Below, one piece after another: positions 6,812-15,525 of a stretch of 64,000 nt of DNA (position 1 is the first letter of the stretch; each line of letters opens with the position of its first letter). Origin of the DNA: Sphingomonas metalli. Its GTDB lineage: Bacteria > Pseudomonadota > Alphaproteobacteria > Sphingomonadales > Sphingomonadaceae. Below the pieces are notes generated by a model, which was not told the origin of the DNA, made no database searches, and saw nothing but the letters and a program-made list of their open reading frames with translations. Location: positions 372,001 through 436,000 of the forward strand of contig NZ_BMIH01000002.1 of NCBI RefSeq assembly GCF_014641735.1, in the 5' to 3' direction. The position numbers and the translations under genes were made by a program.

Positions 6812-8890
6812 CTATTCGGCGGCGCAGGCCAGCGCCTCCCCTTCCGCCAGTTCGGTCGCGAACCAGGCGCAGGTCGCCGCCAGCCCCTCGTCCAGCGACA
6901 CCTTGGGCGCCCAGCCGAGCAGCGCGGCGGCGCGGGCGATGTCGGGGCGGCGGCGGCGGGGATCGTCGACCGGCAGCGGGCGATATTCGACCGGCGCCTC
7001 CGCCCCGGTCAGCCCGACGATCCGGTCGAGCAAGTCATTGACCGGCATCTCGTTAGGATTGCCGAGATTGATCGGCTCCATCCCGTCGATCTCGCTCTCC
7101 ATCAGGCGCATCAGCCCGTCGACCAGATCGGAGACGTAGCAGAAGCTGCGCGTCTGGGTGCCGTCGCCATAGATGGTAATCGGCCGGCCCGACAGCGCCT
7201 GGCAGATGAGGTTGGAGACGACGCGCCCGTCATCGGGATGCATGTGCGGGCCATAGGTGTTGAAGATGCGGGCGACGCGCACATCGGCGCGACCGGTGCG
7301 TGCGAAGTCGAAGGTCATCGCCTCCGCCGCGCGCTTGCCCTCGTCATAGCAGGCGCGCGGACCGGTACAGTTGACGAAGCCGCGATAATCCTCGCGCTGC
7401 GGATGGATCTCCGGGTCGCCATAGACCTCGCTGGTCGAGGTCAGGAGGAAACGCGCGCCCGCCTGCTCCGCCAGTCGCAGCAGATGGTCGGTACCGAGCA
7501 CGCAGGTGAGCATCGTATGCTCGGGATCTTCCTGATATTGCGGCGGAGAGGCCGCACAGGCAAGATTGTAGACGCGGGTGAAGCGGGCCGCGCGATGGAG
7601 GATGCTGGCGGGCAGCGGATCGACGACATCGGCGCGGACGAACTCGAAGCGCGGATGCGCCTCCAGCGCGCGCAGGTTCGACGCGCGCGCGGTCTGGAGA
7701 TTGTCGAGGCACACGACATGCTCGCCGCGGGCGAGCAGCGCCGCGCACAGGTGCGAGCCGATGAACCCCGCGCCGCCGGCGACCAGCGTCAGCGGCGCCT
7801 CCTGGTCTGTCGTTGCCATCCCCATCGTTCTTCTCCCCTTGTCCTGCGACGCCTCTTGCAGATGGCGTTCGAGTTCTTCCGCGCGGTGGCGCGCGGTATG
7901 GCCGGCGAGCACCTGCTCGCGCGCCGCCTGCCCGATCGGCCCGGCGTCTATGGCGAGCGCGGCGAGCGCGTCGTCAGTCGTGTCGGCGAGCAGGATCGCC
8001 TCGCCCGGCGCGAACAGCGTCTCGATCCCGTCCCAGCGATCGGACAGGATCGGCGTGCCGCATGCGCCCGCCTCGAACAGCCGGACCGAGGGCGACCAGC
8101 CCGCCGCGATCATGTCCGCGCGGGTCACGTTGAGCGTCAGGCGCGAGGCGGAGTAGAAGGCGGCGTGCTCGGCCGGCGGCAGATGCTCGATCCGCTCGAC
8201 ATTGGCGGGCCAGTCGATCGTGTCGGGATATTGCGGCCCCGCCACGGCGAAGCGCAGGTCGGGGCGGCGGCGCGCGGGCTCGATCAGCAGCCGCTCCAGC
8301 GTCGGCTGGCGATCGTCGCTATAGGTGCCGAGATAGGTGAGATCCCAGCGCGTCTCGCCGCCGAGCGGGCGATAGGCATCGGCGTCGACCGAGCAATAGA
8401 GCGCCCGCGCGCGCGGCGCGCCATAGCGCTGCTCGATCCGGGTCAGAGTCGGCCCGCCGGTGAAGGACAAATAGACGTCGAAGCCGGGAATGACCGCGGG
8501 CGACAGATATTCGTGTTCGCCGCGCGCCAGCTTCGCCAGCGTCACCGGCGTGTCGATGTCGTAGAAGGCGGTGACGCCCTGCGCATGAGCCTGCACGAAG
8601 CGGGCGACCGCTACCCCGTCGGGCACATAGGAGCCGACGATCACCGCATCCGCCGCGGCGATCTCCGCGTGCCAGTCGTCGAGCGCGGCGAGGCTGCGAT
8701 AATAGGCGAGCCGGCAGAAATCGGGATCGGTCAGGTCGCGATGCGCGCCCGCATACCAGGGTACCTCCCGCTCGAGGAACAGGATGTCGTGCCCCCGCTC
8801 GGCATAGGCGCGCAGCAGCGCCCGGAAGGTGGTGGCATGGCCATTGCCCCAGGACGAGCCGAGGCTGAGGCCGAGGACGACGAGTTTCAT
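6812..8890 (-). CDS. fusion of a CgeB-like glycosyltransferase and a UDP-glucuronate decarboxylase-like SDR
   Basis: A continuous frame of 692 codons. Residues 1-350 are a GT-B-like glycosyltransferase of the CgeB group (MKLVVLGLSLGSSWGNGHAT, FYDIDTPVTLA, later SVRLFEAGACGTPILSD). Residues 363-692 are an extended SDR with VAGGAGFIGSHL (NAD site), TSTSEVYGDP, ACYDEGKRAAE (Tyr-x3-Lys) and RIFNTYGPHMHPDDGRVVSN, closest to UDP-glucuronate decarboxylases that make UDP-xylose. The junction carries ATGs at 7825 and 7819 behind a strong AAGGGGAG site, so the epimerase may also be translated alone. It is the last gene of a six-gene run; its start overlaps the previous stop by 4 bases. Whether one or two polypeptides are made is open. 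Confidence 0.85.
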   Translation of the reverse strand: MKLVVLGLSLGSSWGNGHATTFRALLRAYAERGHDILFLEREVPWYAGAHRDLTDPDFCRLAYYRSLAALDDWHAEIAAADAVIVGSYVPDGVAVARFVQAHAQGVTAFYDIDTPVTLAKLARGEHEYLSPAVIPGFDVYLSFTGGPTLTRIEQRYGAPRARALYCSVDADAYRPLGGETRWDLTYLGTYSDDRQPTLERLLIEPARRRPDLRFAVAGPQYPDTIDWPANVERIEHLPPAEHAAFYSASRLTLNVTRADMIAAGWSPSVRLFEAGACGTPILSDRWDGIETLFAPGEAILLADTTDDALAALAIDAGPIGQAAREQVLAGHTARHRAEELERHLQEASQDKGRRTMGMATTDQEAPLTLVAGGAGFIGSHLCAALLARGEHVVCLDNLQTARASNLRALEAHPRFEFVRADVVDPLPASILHRAARFTRVYNLACAASPPQYQEDPEHTMLTCVLGTDHLLRLAEQAGARFLLTSTSEVYGDPEIHPQREDYRGFVNCTGPRACYDEGKRAAEAMTFDFARTGRADVRVARIFNTYGPHMHPDDGRVVSNLICQALSGRPITIYGDGTQTRSFCYVSDLVDGLMRLMESEIDGMEPINLGNPNEMPVNDLLDRIVGLTGAEAPVEYRPLPVDDPRRRRPDIARAAALLGWAPKVSLDEGLAATCAWFATELAEGEALACAAE
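7823..7840 (-). promoter_or_regulatory. internal Shine-Dalgarno and start inside the fused glycosyltransferase-SDR gene
   Basis: The minus strand has AAGGGGAGAA followed, seven bases after GGGGAG, by an in-frame ATG (7825) and a second ATG (7819), exactly where the SDR domain begins. It is stronger than most true ribosome sites in this window, which suggests a separate SDR product from the same frame. Confidence 0.7.
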
Positions 8891-9975
8891 GCGGCCTCCA
8901 GGATGCGCGCCACATGTTCGGCGAGGATCGCGGCGACCTGATCCCCGCGCAGCGCATAGCTGTGCTGCGCCAGCACCCGTTCGCGCGCCGCCTTGCCGAT
9001 CGCGGCGGCGCGTTCGGGGGTCAGTGCGGCGAGATGATCGGCGACGTCCTGCCCGTCGCGCGCCACCAGCACCTCGACATCGGGGGTCAGGAACAGCTCG
9101 ATCCCTTCCCAGGCATCGGTGATCAGGCAGGCGGCGGCGCCCGCCGCCTCGAACACGCGGGTCGCGGGCGAGAAGCCGACATGCGCCATGGAGTCGCGCG
9201 CAACGTTCAGCACCGCGCGCGGCGTCGCGTTGAAGGCGTTGTGCTCGGCGGTGTAGACATGGCCGCGATGGCGGACGTTGCCGGGCATGTACTTCGTCTC
9301 CCAGCCATTGCCGCCGATCAGGAAGGACCGGTCGGGCGACAGGGCGGCGGCACGCAGGAAGAATTCCTCCACCCGCGCTTCCCGGTCGGGCAGGCGATTG
9401 CCGAGGAATGCGAGGTCGCAGGCGAAGGCAGGATCGGGCGGCACCGGATGATGCGTCTCGGGATCGAGCGCGTTGTAGACCGGGATGCAGCGCCGTGCGC
9501 CGAACGCCTCATAGGCGGCGATCACCGGCGGTCCGCCGCCATAGGTCAGCACCATGTCGAGCGCGGGCAGCGCATGACGCACCGGATGGTCGGGCGCGTC
9601 GCGCATCTCGTCCAGCGTCGCGGCGGCGTCGACGTCCCAGAAGATGCGCAGCGCGTCGGGGCGGGCGAGGCGCACCACGCCTTCGAGCAGCTCGCGGTCG
9701 AACACGCCGACGCCGTTCGCCTTGACCACCACATCGGCCTCCGGCGCATGCGACAGGACGGAGCGCAGCCCCTCCTCCGTCGCGGGATAGACGACGACGC
9801 GCGCCCAGTCGGGCGGCTCGATGTCGCGATGCTGCTGCCGGTCGAAGGCGTCCGGCTCGTAGAAGGTGATGGCATGGCCATGGCCGGCCAGCGCCTTCAG
9901 GATGCCGCGATAATAGGTCGCCGCGCCGTTCCAGTAGGAGGACAGCAGGCTCGATCCGTAGAAGGCGATCTTCAT
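8887..9975 (-). CDS. CgeB-family glycosyltransferase
   Basis: A 362-residue protein starting MKIAFYGSSLLSSYWNGAATYY. The C-terminal half has the glycosyltransferase-1-like stretch RDSMAHVGFSPATRVFEAAGAAACLITDAWEGIE, with the acidic residue after RVFE that contacts the sugar nucleotide, as in CgeB spore-maturation-type proteins. The N-terminal half has AGHGHAITFYEPD and IFWDVDAAATLDEM. It is paralogous to the N-terminal domain of the next gene and to the upstream one. Both ends overlap their neighbours by 4 bases. No signal peptide is seen, so it should be cytoplasmic. Donor and acceptor are unknown. Confidence 0.85.
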   Translation of the reverse strand: MKIAFYGSSLLSSYWNGAATYYRGILKALAGHGHAITFYEPDAFDRQQHRDIEPPDWARVVVYPATEEGLRSVLSHAPEADVVVKANGVGVFDRELLEGVVRLARPDALRIFWDVDAAATLDEMRDAPDHPVRHALPALDMVLTYGGGPPVIAAYEAFGARRCIPVYNALDPETHHPVPPDPAFACDLAFLGNRLPDREARVEEFFLRAAALSPDRSFLIGGNGWETKYMPGNVRHRGHVYTAEHNAFNATPRAVLNVARDSMAHVGFSPATRVFEAAGAAACLITDAWEGIELFLTPDVEVLVARDGQDVADHLAALTPERAAAIGKAARERVLAQHSYALRGDQVAAILAEHVARILEAA

Positions 9976-11084
9976 GCGGCGTTCCTGACGCTATCGGGGG
10001 TGGAGAGCTGGCGCGCGATCGCCTCCAGCTCGTCGACGCGGTGCGCGCAGCTGTGGCGCGCCCGGATGGTTTCGAGGCCGTGCGCGACCAGTTCGCGGCG
10101 CAGCTCGGGAACGTCGCGAAGCGTCGTCAGATGGCGGGTCATCTCGTCGCCGTCGCGCGCGACCAGATAGTCGGTGCCCGGCCGGAACAGCCCCTCCGCA
10201 TCGTCCCACGGCGCGGAGACGAGCGGGATGCCGCAGGCCAGCGCCTCGAACACGCGGATGGTCGGGATGCCGGGCAGGATGGTGGCGTAGTAGCGTCGCG
10301 GCACATGGACGGTCGCCAGATGCCGCGCGAAGATCCCCGGGGCGGCGGCGTTGGGCGCCCAGCCGTGATAGCGTGCGCCGTGCCGAGCCAGTGCCGCGCG
10401 CGCCTCTTCGGGATAGCGGACGCCATAGATGTCGAGCGACAGCCCGGCCGCGGCGGCGGGGGCGAGCAGATACGCCTCGATCTCGGCGTTGCGTTCGCCG
10501 TCGCCCCAATTGCCGATCCAGACCAGTCCCTCGCGCGGGCCCTCCGTCGTCGGCGGGTGGAAGCGCGTGAGGTCGGCCGCCTCGTGCCACGTCCAGACGC
10601 GACCCTCCCAGCCCCAGCCGCGATAGACCTGCGACAGCGTCTCGCCGAACGCGAGCACCCCGTCATAGGCCGACAGGTCATAGGCGCGCATCTCTTCGGG
10701 CGCGCTGACCGCGCGGTGATGCGTGTCGTGGAACAGCAGGCGGAACGTGCCGCCACGCGCGCGCACCCGCCCGATCGCCGCGACCAGCGCCGGGTCGTTC
10801 CACTCGTGGACGATGACGAGGTCCGCGTCACCGATCAGCTCCGCCGGATCGGCATCGGCGGCGAAGGCGGTGGAGGAGAGGTCGGGATAGGCGTCGCGAT
10901 AGGCGTCCAGCCCCGCCTCGCCATGGTCCTGGCGCAGATTGGCGAGGCTCCACGCGTCCGCCGGCTCGAACACGCGCACGTCATGTCCGCGCCGGATCAG
11001 CTCGCGCATCACCCCGCGCAGGAAGTGCGCATTGCCATGGTTCCAGCAGGAGGCGAGGCTGTGGGTGAAATAGGCGATCCTCAT
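9972..11084 (-). CDS. CgeB-family glycosyltransferase
   Basis: A 370-residue GT-B-type protein beginning MRIAYFTHSLASCWNHGNAH. As in its two paralogues downstream, the N-terminus has a SLxSxWxxG-like motif and the C-terminal half has RVFEALACGIPLVSAPWDDAEGLF followed by a CAHR-containing helix, the nucleotide-sugar side of the fold. The start at 11084 overlaps the upstream stop by 4 bases (ATGA), which fixes the frame; a longer upstream extension in this frame is only the antisense of coding DNA. Three CgeB paralogues in tandem suggest three successive transfers in one oligosaccharide. Confidence 0.85.
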   Translation of the reverse strand: MRIAYFTHSLASCWNHGNAHFLRGVMRELIRRGHDVRVFEPADAWSLANLRQDHGEAGLDAYRDAYPDLSSTAFAADADPAELIGDADLVIVHEWNDPALVAAIGRVRARGGTFRLLFHDTHHRAVSAPEEMRAYDLSAYDGVLAFGETLSQVYRGWGWEGRVWTWHEAADLTRFHPPTTEGPREGLVWIGNWGDGERNAEIEAYLLAPAAAAGLSLDIYGVRYPEEARAALARHGARYHGWAPNAAAPGIFARHLATVHVPRRYYATILPGIPTIRVFEALACGIPLVSAPWDDAEGLFRPGTDYLVARDGDEMTRHLTTLRDVPELRRELVAHGLETIRARHSCAHRVDELEAIARQLSTPDSVRNAA

Positions 11085-12184
11085 GCCGCCCTCTCCCGCA
11101 GCCGGGCAGGCGGTGCGACGCGGGCGAAGGCCGCGCGCATCCCCTCCGCCATCGCCGCCGGGGTGCGGCGGGCGGCGCGGGCGGCGGCGGCCTGACCCAG
11201 CCACGCCGCCTCGTGCGGATCGTCCGCCAGCGCCATGATCGCGCGCGCCCAGTCGTCGGGCGCCTCGCCCGCGACGAAATGCGCCGCGCCATCCCACAGC
11301 TCGCGAAACGCCGGTATGTCCGACAGGACGAGCGGACAGCCGGCCGAGGCCGCCTCCAGCACCGCCAGCCCGAACGGCTCGAACCGGGCGGCGGAGACGA
11401 AGACCGGCCGCTGCGCCAGCTGCCGCGCCAGCCCATGTTCGCCGAGCGTGCCGAGATGGCAGAGATGGTCGAGCGTCACCGCCTCGCCATAGGGGGCCGT
11501 CGCGGGGCCGGCGGCAACGAACGGGATCGGCAGCCGCGCCGCGACCGCATCGAGCAGCGGGGTCGACTTGGCCGCGTCCCAGAGCCGCCCGGCGGTGAAG
11601 GCGCGGCGCGTCGGCACCCCCTCGGGCCGGGTCAGCCGGGTGCGGCCGTTATGGACGGCGAGCGGTGCGAAGGGGAGCGCATAGCAGCGCCGCACTGCCT
11701 CGCCATAGGCCGCGGTGGGCGTCACGACGCAATCCGCGGCGCGCAGCCCCTGCCCGACCAGCTCGACATGCCAGCGCATCGCCGCGGGCGGCGCCTCGCC
11801 CGGCCGCACCGCATCCCACCAGGTCGCGACGCAGCCATGATCGACCGCGACGACCGGCCGGTCGAACCGGTACGCGCCTGCCAGGGCGGGCGAGTTGAGC
11901 TGGACGATATCGGCATCGATCGCCTGTGCCAGCTCGGCCACGCCGCGGGCCGCGGCGCGGACCGCGGCGGAGTCGCTGGCCAGCCAATCGAGCCGCTGGC
12001 CTGTCTCGACCAGCCGGATCGAGGTGCGCGCCGCCAGCGCCGCGCGCTGCGCGGTGTCGGGCGCGGGTCCCAGATGCGCGATCACCACGTCATGGTCGCG
12101 GGCCAGCGCGTCGGCGAGATCGATCGCATATTGCCACACCCCACCGACCGAGTCGGCGGTCATCAGCAGGCGGCGCTTGGTCAC
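11081..12184 (-). CDS. GT4-type glycosyltransferase
   Basis: A 367-residue protein with GTG start at 12184, overlapping the previous stop (GTGA). It starts VTKRRLLMTADSVGGVWQYAIDLA, the N-terminal glycine-rich loop of GT4 enzymes. The C-terminal domain has VFVSAARFEPFGLAVLEAASAGCPLVLSD, where EPFGLAVLEA is the E-x7-E motif of retaining GT-B glycosyltransferases. It is the third gene of the operon, between an SDR epimerase and the CgeB group. Specificity cannot be read from the sequence. Confidence 0.88.
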   Translation of the reverse strand: MTKRRLLMTADSVGGVWQYAIDLADALARDHDVVIAHLGPAPDTAQRAALAARTSIRLVETGQRLDWLASDSAAVRAAARGVAELAQAIDADIVQLNSPALAGAYRFDRPVVAVDHGCVATWWDAVRPGEAPPAAMRWHVELVGQGLRAADCVVTPTAAYGEAVRRCYALPFAPLAVHNGRTRLTRPEGVPTRRAFTAGRLWDAAKSTPLLDAVAARLPIPFVAAGPATAPYGEAVTLDHLCHLGTLGEHGLARQLAQRPVFVSAARFEPFGLAVLEAASAGCPLVLSDIPAFRELWDGAAHFVAGEAPDDWARAIMALADDPHEAAWLGQAAAARAARRTPAAMAEGMRAAFARVAPPARLRERAA

Positions 12185-13251
12185 AGCGCCGCCACGCGCG
12201 GCCGCTCCGTCACCACGGGCAAGGACAGACCGCGCTCCTCCGCCAGCCAGCGGGCGAGCGCCGCCACGCCGTCGCGCCACGGCACGGGGTTGGACAGGCC
12301 CAGCGTCTCGCGAACGTGGCGGGTGTCTGCGACGAAATAGCGCTGGTCGCCCGCGCGCCAGTCGTCGAACACCACGTCCGGCGCGCCGCCGGTCAGCGCG
12401 CCGATCTCGGCGATCAGCGTGCGCAGGCTGACGGCGTTGCTCGCCCCGCCGCCCAGATTGAAGGCGCGGCCGGCGACGCGGTCGATCCGCCGCCACGCCG
12501 CGACATAGGCGTCGACCGCGTCCGACACGTCGAGGATGTCGCGCACCTGATGGCCGTCGCCATAGAGGGTGATGCGCTCGCCGGTCAGCGCGCGGATCAG
12601 GAAATGAGCGACCCAGCCCTGATCCTCGGTTCCCATCTGGCGCTGGCCATAGATGCAGCTCATCCGCAGCACCGCAGCGGGCAGGCCGTAGCTGCGCGCA
12701 TAGTCGAGCACATATTGGTCCGCCGCGCCCTTCGAGCAGCCATAGGGCGTGTGGAAGTCGAGCGGCCGGTCCTCGCCGATGCCATGGGCGCGCAATGCGG
12801 GATCGGCTGGCAGATAGCCCGCCTCGGTCGGGCGGAAGGCGATATCGGCGAGGTCGCCATAGACCTTGTTGGTCGAGGCGAAGACCAGCGGCGTCTTCCT
12901 GCCTGCGGCGCGGATCGCCTCCAGCAGGTTGAACGTGCCGAGGATGTTGATCGACAGGTCGTCGCGCGGATCGGCCAGGCTGGTGGTGACCGCCACCTGC
13001 GCCGCCATGTGGAACACCGCATCGGCATCGTCGACCGCGCGGGCCAGGCTCGCCTCGTCGCGGATGTCGGCGACGATCGCGTGGATGCGCGCGCCGTGCC
13101 GCTCCTGCAGCCAGGCGAGGTTGCGCTCGACGCCGGGGCGGGAGAGCGCGTCGTAGATCAGGACGTCATGCCCCTCCCCCGCCAGCCGGTCCGCGATGTT
13201 CGAGCCGATGAAGCCGGCCCCGCCGGTGACGAGGATCCGCTCCCCGCTCAT
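12181..13251 (-). CDS. SDR epimerase resembling CDP-paratose 2-epimerase
   Basis: A 356-residue extended SDR. It starts MSGERILVTGGAGFIGSNIAD (NAD-binding TGGxGFIG), continues with DADAVFHMAAQVAVTTSLADP and FASTNKVYGDL, then PLDFHTPYGCSKGAADQYVLDYARSYGLP with the Tyr-x3-Lys pair, and SCIYGQRQMGTEDQGWVAHFLIRAL. This chain of motifs is characteristic of CDP-paratose/tyvelose 2-epimerase-like proteins, although many are only annotated as nucleoside-diphosphate-sugar epimerases. The ATG at 13251 overlaps the upstream stop by 4 bases. No other dideoxyhexose genes are visible, so the real substrate may be another nucleotide sugar. Confidence 0.82.
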   Translation of the reverse strand: MSGERILVTGGAGFIGSNIADRLAGEGHDVLIYDALSRPGVERNLAWLQERHGARIHAIVADIRDEASLARAVDDADAVFHMAAQVAVTTSLADPRDDLSINILGTFNLLEAIRAAGRKTPLVFASTNKVYGDLADIAFRPTEAGYLPADPALRAHGIGEDRPLDFHTPYGCSKGAADQYVLDYARSYGLPAAVLRMSCIYGQRQMGTEDQGWVAHFLIRALTGERITLYGDGHQVRDILDVSDAVDAYVAAWRRIDRVAGRAFNLGGGASNAVSLRTLIAEIGALTGGAPDVVFDDWRAGDQRYFVADTRHVRETLGLSNPVPWRDGVAALARWLAEERGLSLPVVTERPRVAAL

Positions 13252-14363
13252 GCGACGAGGCCCCGGCGCTCCAGCTCGGCGCGCGCTTCCGACACGCGGT
13301 CTAGCGCGGTCTGCTGGCCGACCCATTCGGCGAGCTCTGCGAGCCCCTCTTCGAAGTCCTGTCGCGGCGCAAAGTCGAGCACGCGGCCGGCCCGGGCGAT
13401 ATCGCCGAAACAGTGGCGGATGTCGCCGATCCGCGCCTTGCCGACGATCTCGGGCGCGATCGCGTTCTTGCCCATCGCCCGCGCGAGTGCTTCCGCGACC
13501 TCGGTCACCGACCGGTCGCGACCCGAGCCGATATTGAGCGTCTCGCCCGGCGCGCGCGGATCGGTCAGCGCGTCGCAGAAGGCGCGGGCGACGTCGGAGA
13601 CATGGACGAAGTCGCGCCGCTGCGCCCCGTCCTCGAAGATCATCGGCTGCTGCCCGTTGAGCAGGCGCGAGGCGAAGATCGCCAGCACGCCCGTATAGGG
13701 GTTCGACAGCGCCTGACCCGGCCCGTAGACGTTGAACAGGCGCAGGCACACGCTCTCGATGCCATAGGGCGCGCCCATGATATGGGTGGTGCGCTCCTGC
13801 ACATATTTGTTGAGCGCGTAGATCGAGGCGAGCGACGGGCGCTTGCTCTCCGGCGTCGCCACCGGGGTCAACGGGCGTCCCTCCGCATCCAGCGGGTCCC
13901 ACACGGCCTGGCCGTCGCGCACCAGCCCGCGCTCGGCATCCTCGACCAGCCGGCCGTCGGCGTCGCGGTAGAGCCCCTCGCCATAGATGCTCATCGACGA
14001 GGCGGTGACGACGCGTCGCACGGGGTGGTCGATCAGCCGCTCGAACAGCACGGCGGTGCCGACATCATTGGTCGAGGTGTAACGCTCGACCTCGTACATC
14101 GATTGGCCGACGCCCACTTCGGCGGCGAGATGGACGACGCTGTCGACGCTCTCGAGCGCCTTGGCCACCGCCTCGCCGTCGCGGACATCCGCCCGGATCA
14201 GCTCGACCTCGGGATCGAGCATCTTCGCGCCGTCGACATGGCCGTGGACCTGTTCGATCATCGCATCGAGCACGCGCACCCGGTTACCGCGGCGCAGCAG
14301 TTCCTGGCAGACGGAGCGGCCGATGAACCCGGCGCCGCCGGTGACAAGAATCTGTTCGGCCAT
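13248..14363 (-). CDS. NAD-dependent nucleotide-sugar epimerase/dehydratase
   Basis: A 371-residue extended SDR, first gene of the six-gene minus-strand run. Motifs are ILVTGGAGFIGRSVCQELL, SVVHLAAEVGVGQSMYEVERYTSTN, TASSMSIYGEG and SIYALNKYVQE (Tyr-x3-Lys), then LRLFNVYGPGQ and RRDFVHVSDVARA. The overall form resembles UDP-glucose 4-epimerase / dTDP-rhamnose 4-epimerase-type enzymes. An insertion after the IYGEG motif (about 35 residues, LYRDADGRLVEDAERG and on) is shared by a group of epimerases with similar insertion. Its stop overlaps the next start by 4 bases. The promoter should lie in the AT-rich gap upstream. Confidence 0.85.
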   Translation of the reverse strand: MAEQILVTGGAGFIGRSVCQELLRRGNRVRVLDAMIEQVHGHVDGAKMLDPEVELIRADVRDGEAVAKALESVDSVVHLAAEVGVGQSMYEVERYTSTNDVGTAVLFERLIDHPVRRVVTASSMSIYGEGLYRDADGRLVEDAERGLVRDGQAVWDPLDAEGRPLTPVATPESKRPSLASIYALNKYVQERTTHIMGAPYGIESVCLRLFNVYGPGQALSNPYTGVLAIFASRLLNGQQPMIFEDGAQRRDFVHVSDVARAFCDALTDPRAPGETLNIGSGRDRSVTEVAEALARAMGKNAIAPEIVGKARIGDIRHCFGDIARAGRVLDFAPRQDFEEGLAELAEWVGQQTALDRVSEARAELERRGLVA

Positions 14364-14548
14364 CGTCCCTCGACTCCCCCGCTAAATTAATCTCGATCAA
14401 CTGTATTAATCTAAATTACTACTTTAGCTTGATGCTTGTTAACTTTGTCCGCAGACTTGATTTCTGACGATCATTTCGGGCACAACATGAAAGCAAATGC
14501 ATCTTCTTTGTCTTTGTTCCCGTTGATCTTTGTGACCGAAACGGTCTG
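14364..14548. promoter_or_regulatory. AT-rich divergent intergenic region of the glycan locus
   Basis: These 185 bases are much richer in A and T than anything around them (for example 14379-14455 with repeated TTAAT/ATTAA stretches). They separate the minus-strand epimerase operon from the plus-strand phosphatase gene, so they should hold both promoters. I cannot fix individual boxes with confidence. Confidence 0.5.
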
Positions 14549-15145
14549 ATGGCCCGCTCCATCCTGCTCGCGCGCCACGGCACGCATGACGAGGTCGGCC
14601 GCATCCTGAGCGGTCGGTCGGCGATCGGCCTGAACGCGAGCGGCCATGCCGAGGCCGCCGCATTGGCAGCCCGGCTGGCCGACGAACCGCTGGCGGAGAT
14701 CCATGCCAGTCCGCGCCCGCGCACGCAGCAGACCGCCGTCCGGATCGCCGACCCGCGCGGGCTTCCTGTCGTCACCACGGCGGCGCTCGACGAGATCGAC
14801 TTCGGCAGCTTCACCGGTCGTGATTTCGCCGAGCTGGACGGTGATGCGGACTGGCAGCTGTGGAACGCCCGGCGCGCGACTGCCCGGTGCCCCGGGGGCG
14901 AGACGATGGAGGAAGTGGTCGCCCGCGCCCTCGGCTGGATGCGCGGGATCGGGACGAGCTCGGGAGGCGGCAGCATCCTGGCCGTCACCCATTGCGACGT
15001 GATCCGCGGCATGATCGCCTTCCTGTCCGGCGCGGGCCTCGACCGGCTCTACGACCTGCCCTGCGCGCCGGGCTCGCTCGCGCGCTTCTCGGTCGACGCG
15101 GCGAGGGATGGCGGCGCGATCCGGATCGTCTCGCTGCCCGAATAG
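14549..15145 (+). CDS. histidine phosphatase family protein
   Basis: A 198-residue phosphoglycerate-mutase-like phosphatase. LLARHGTHD at residues 6-14 holds the phospho-accepting His in RHG; ASPRPRTQQTA gives the second Arg, and LAVTHCDVIRGMIA provides the second catalytic His. Length matches the small cobC/GpmB-like group. The substrate is unknown; members act on sugar phosphates, nucleotides or cofactor precursors. It is divergent from the epimerase operon and its 3' end overlaps the DUF6165 gene of the opposite strand by 97 bases, so the two stops cross. Confidence 0.88.
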   Translation: MARSILLARHGTHDEVGRILSGRSAIGLNASGHAEAAALAARLADEPLAEIHASPRPRTQQTAVRIADPRGLPVVTTAALDEIDFGSFTGRDFAELDGDADWQLWNARRATARCPGGETMEEVVARALGWMRGIGTSSGGGSILAVTHCDVIRGMIAFLSGAGLDRLYDLPCAPGSLARFSVDAARDGGAIRIVSLPE

Positions 15146-15525
15146 CTCTTCTCTTCCATCAGGTCGGATTCGAGCTGCACGTTGATCGCGCGCTTCAGCG
15201 CCGCGCGTCGGTCGTTCTGCTGATAGACCTGCCGGGCGAGCGCGACGAAGTCGGCGCCGAAGTCGGTCGCCGCCTCCCGCTCGCGGATCGCGTCCTCGAT
15301 CTCCCATAGGGCTTCGTTGACCTGCTTGAGCGCCCCGACGAGCGGCGCGACGCCCTCGCGGGACAGGGCCTGGCCGCCGATCCGGCGCAACAGGCCATAT
15401 TCGCGCGCCACATTGGCCCGCGCCTCGGCGCGGGCGATCCGGTCGCGCTTGATCTCGAGGATGGTCAGCTTGTCGAGCAGTTCACCCCAGGAGACGGGGA
15501 CGGAAGGCGTGGCGATGCTGGCCAT
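15049..15525 (-). CDS. DUF6165 family protein
   Basis: A 158-residue protein starting MASIATPSVPVSWGELLDKLTILEIKRDRI. This N-terminus, the LREYGLL-like helix and the ending NVQLESDLMEEKSYS match the short DUF6165 proteins found beside LPS and glycosyltransferase genes. Those normally end near EEKSY. Here about 29 more residues follow (GSETIRIAPPSLAASTEK...), encoded in antisense to the 3' end of the phosphatase gene, so the tail is probably a readthrough extension after loss of the native stop. The predicted structure is mostly helical and soluble. The role is unknown; its 5' end overlaps the GT9-like gene by 61 bases. Confidence 0.8.
   Translation of the reverse strand: MASIATPSVPVSWGELLDKLTILEIKRDRIARAEARANVAREYGLLRRIGGQALSREGVAPLVGALKQVNEALWEIEDAIREREAATDFGADFVALARQVYQQNDRRAALKRAINVQLESDLMEEKSYSGSETIRIAPPSLAASTEKRASEPGAQGRS

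Noticed and set aside
12181..13251. Dideoxyhexose (paratose/tyvelose) O-antigen pathway
   Set aside because: The other enzymes of that pathway (CDP-glucose 4,6-dehydratase, E1/E3 reductases) are absent; only the epimerase family matches.
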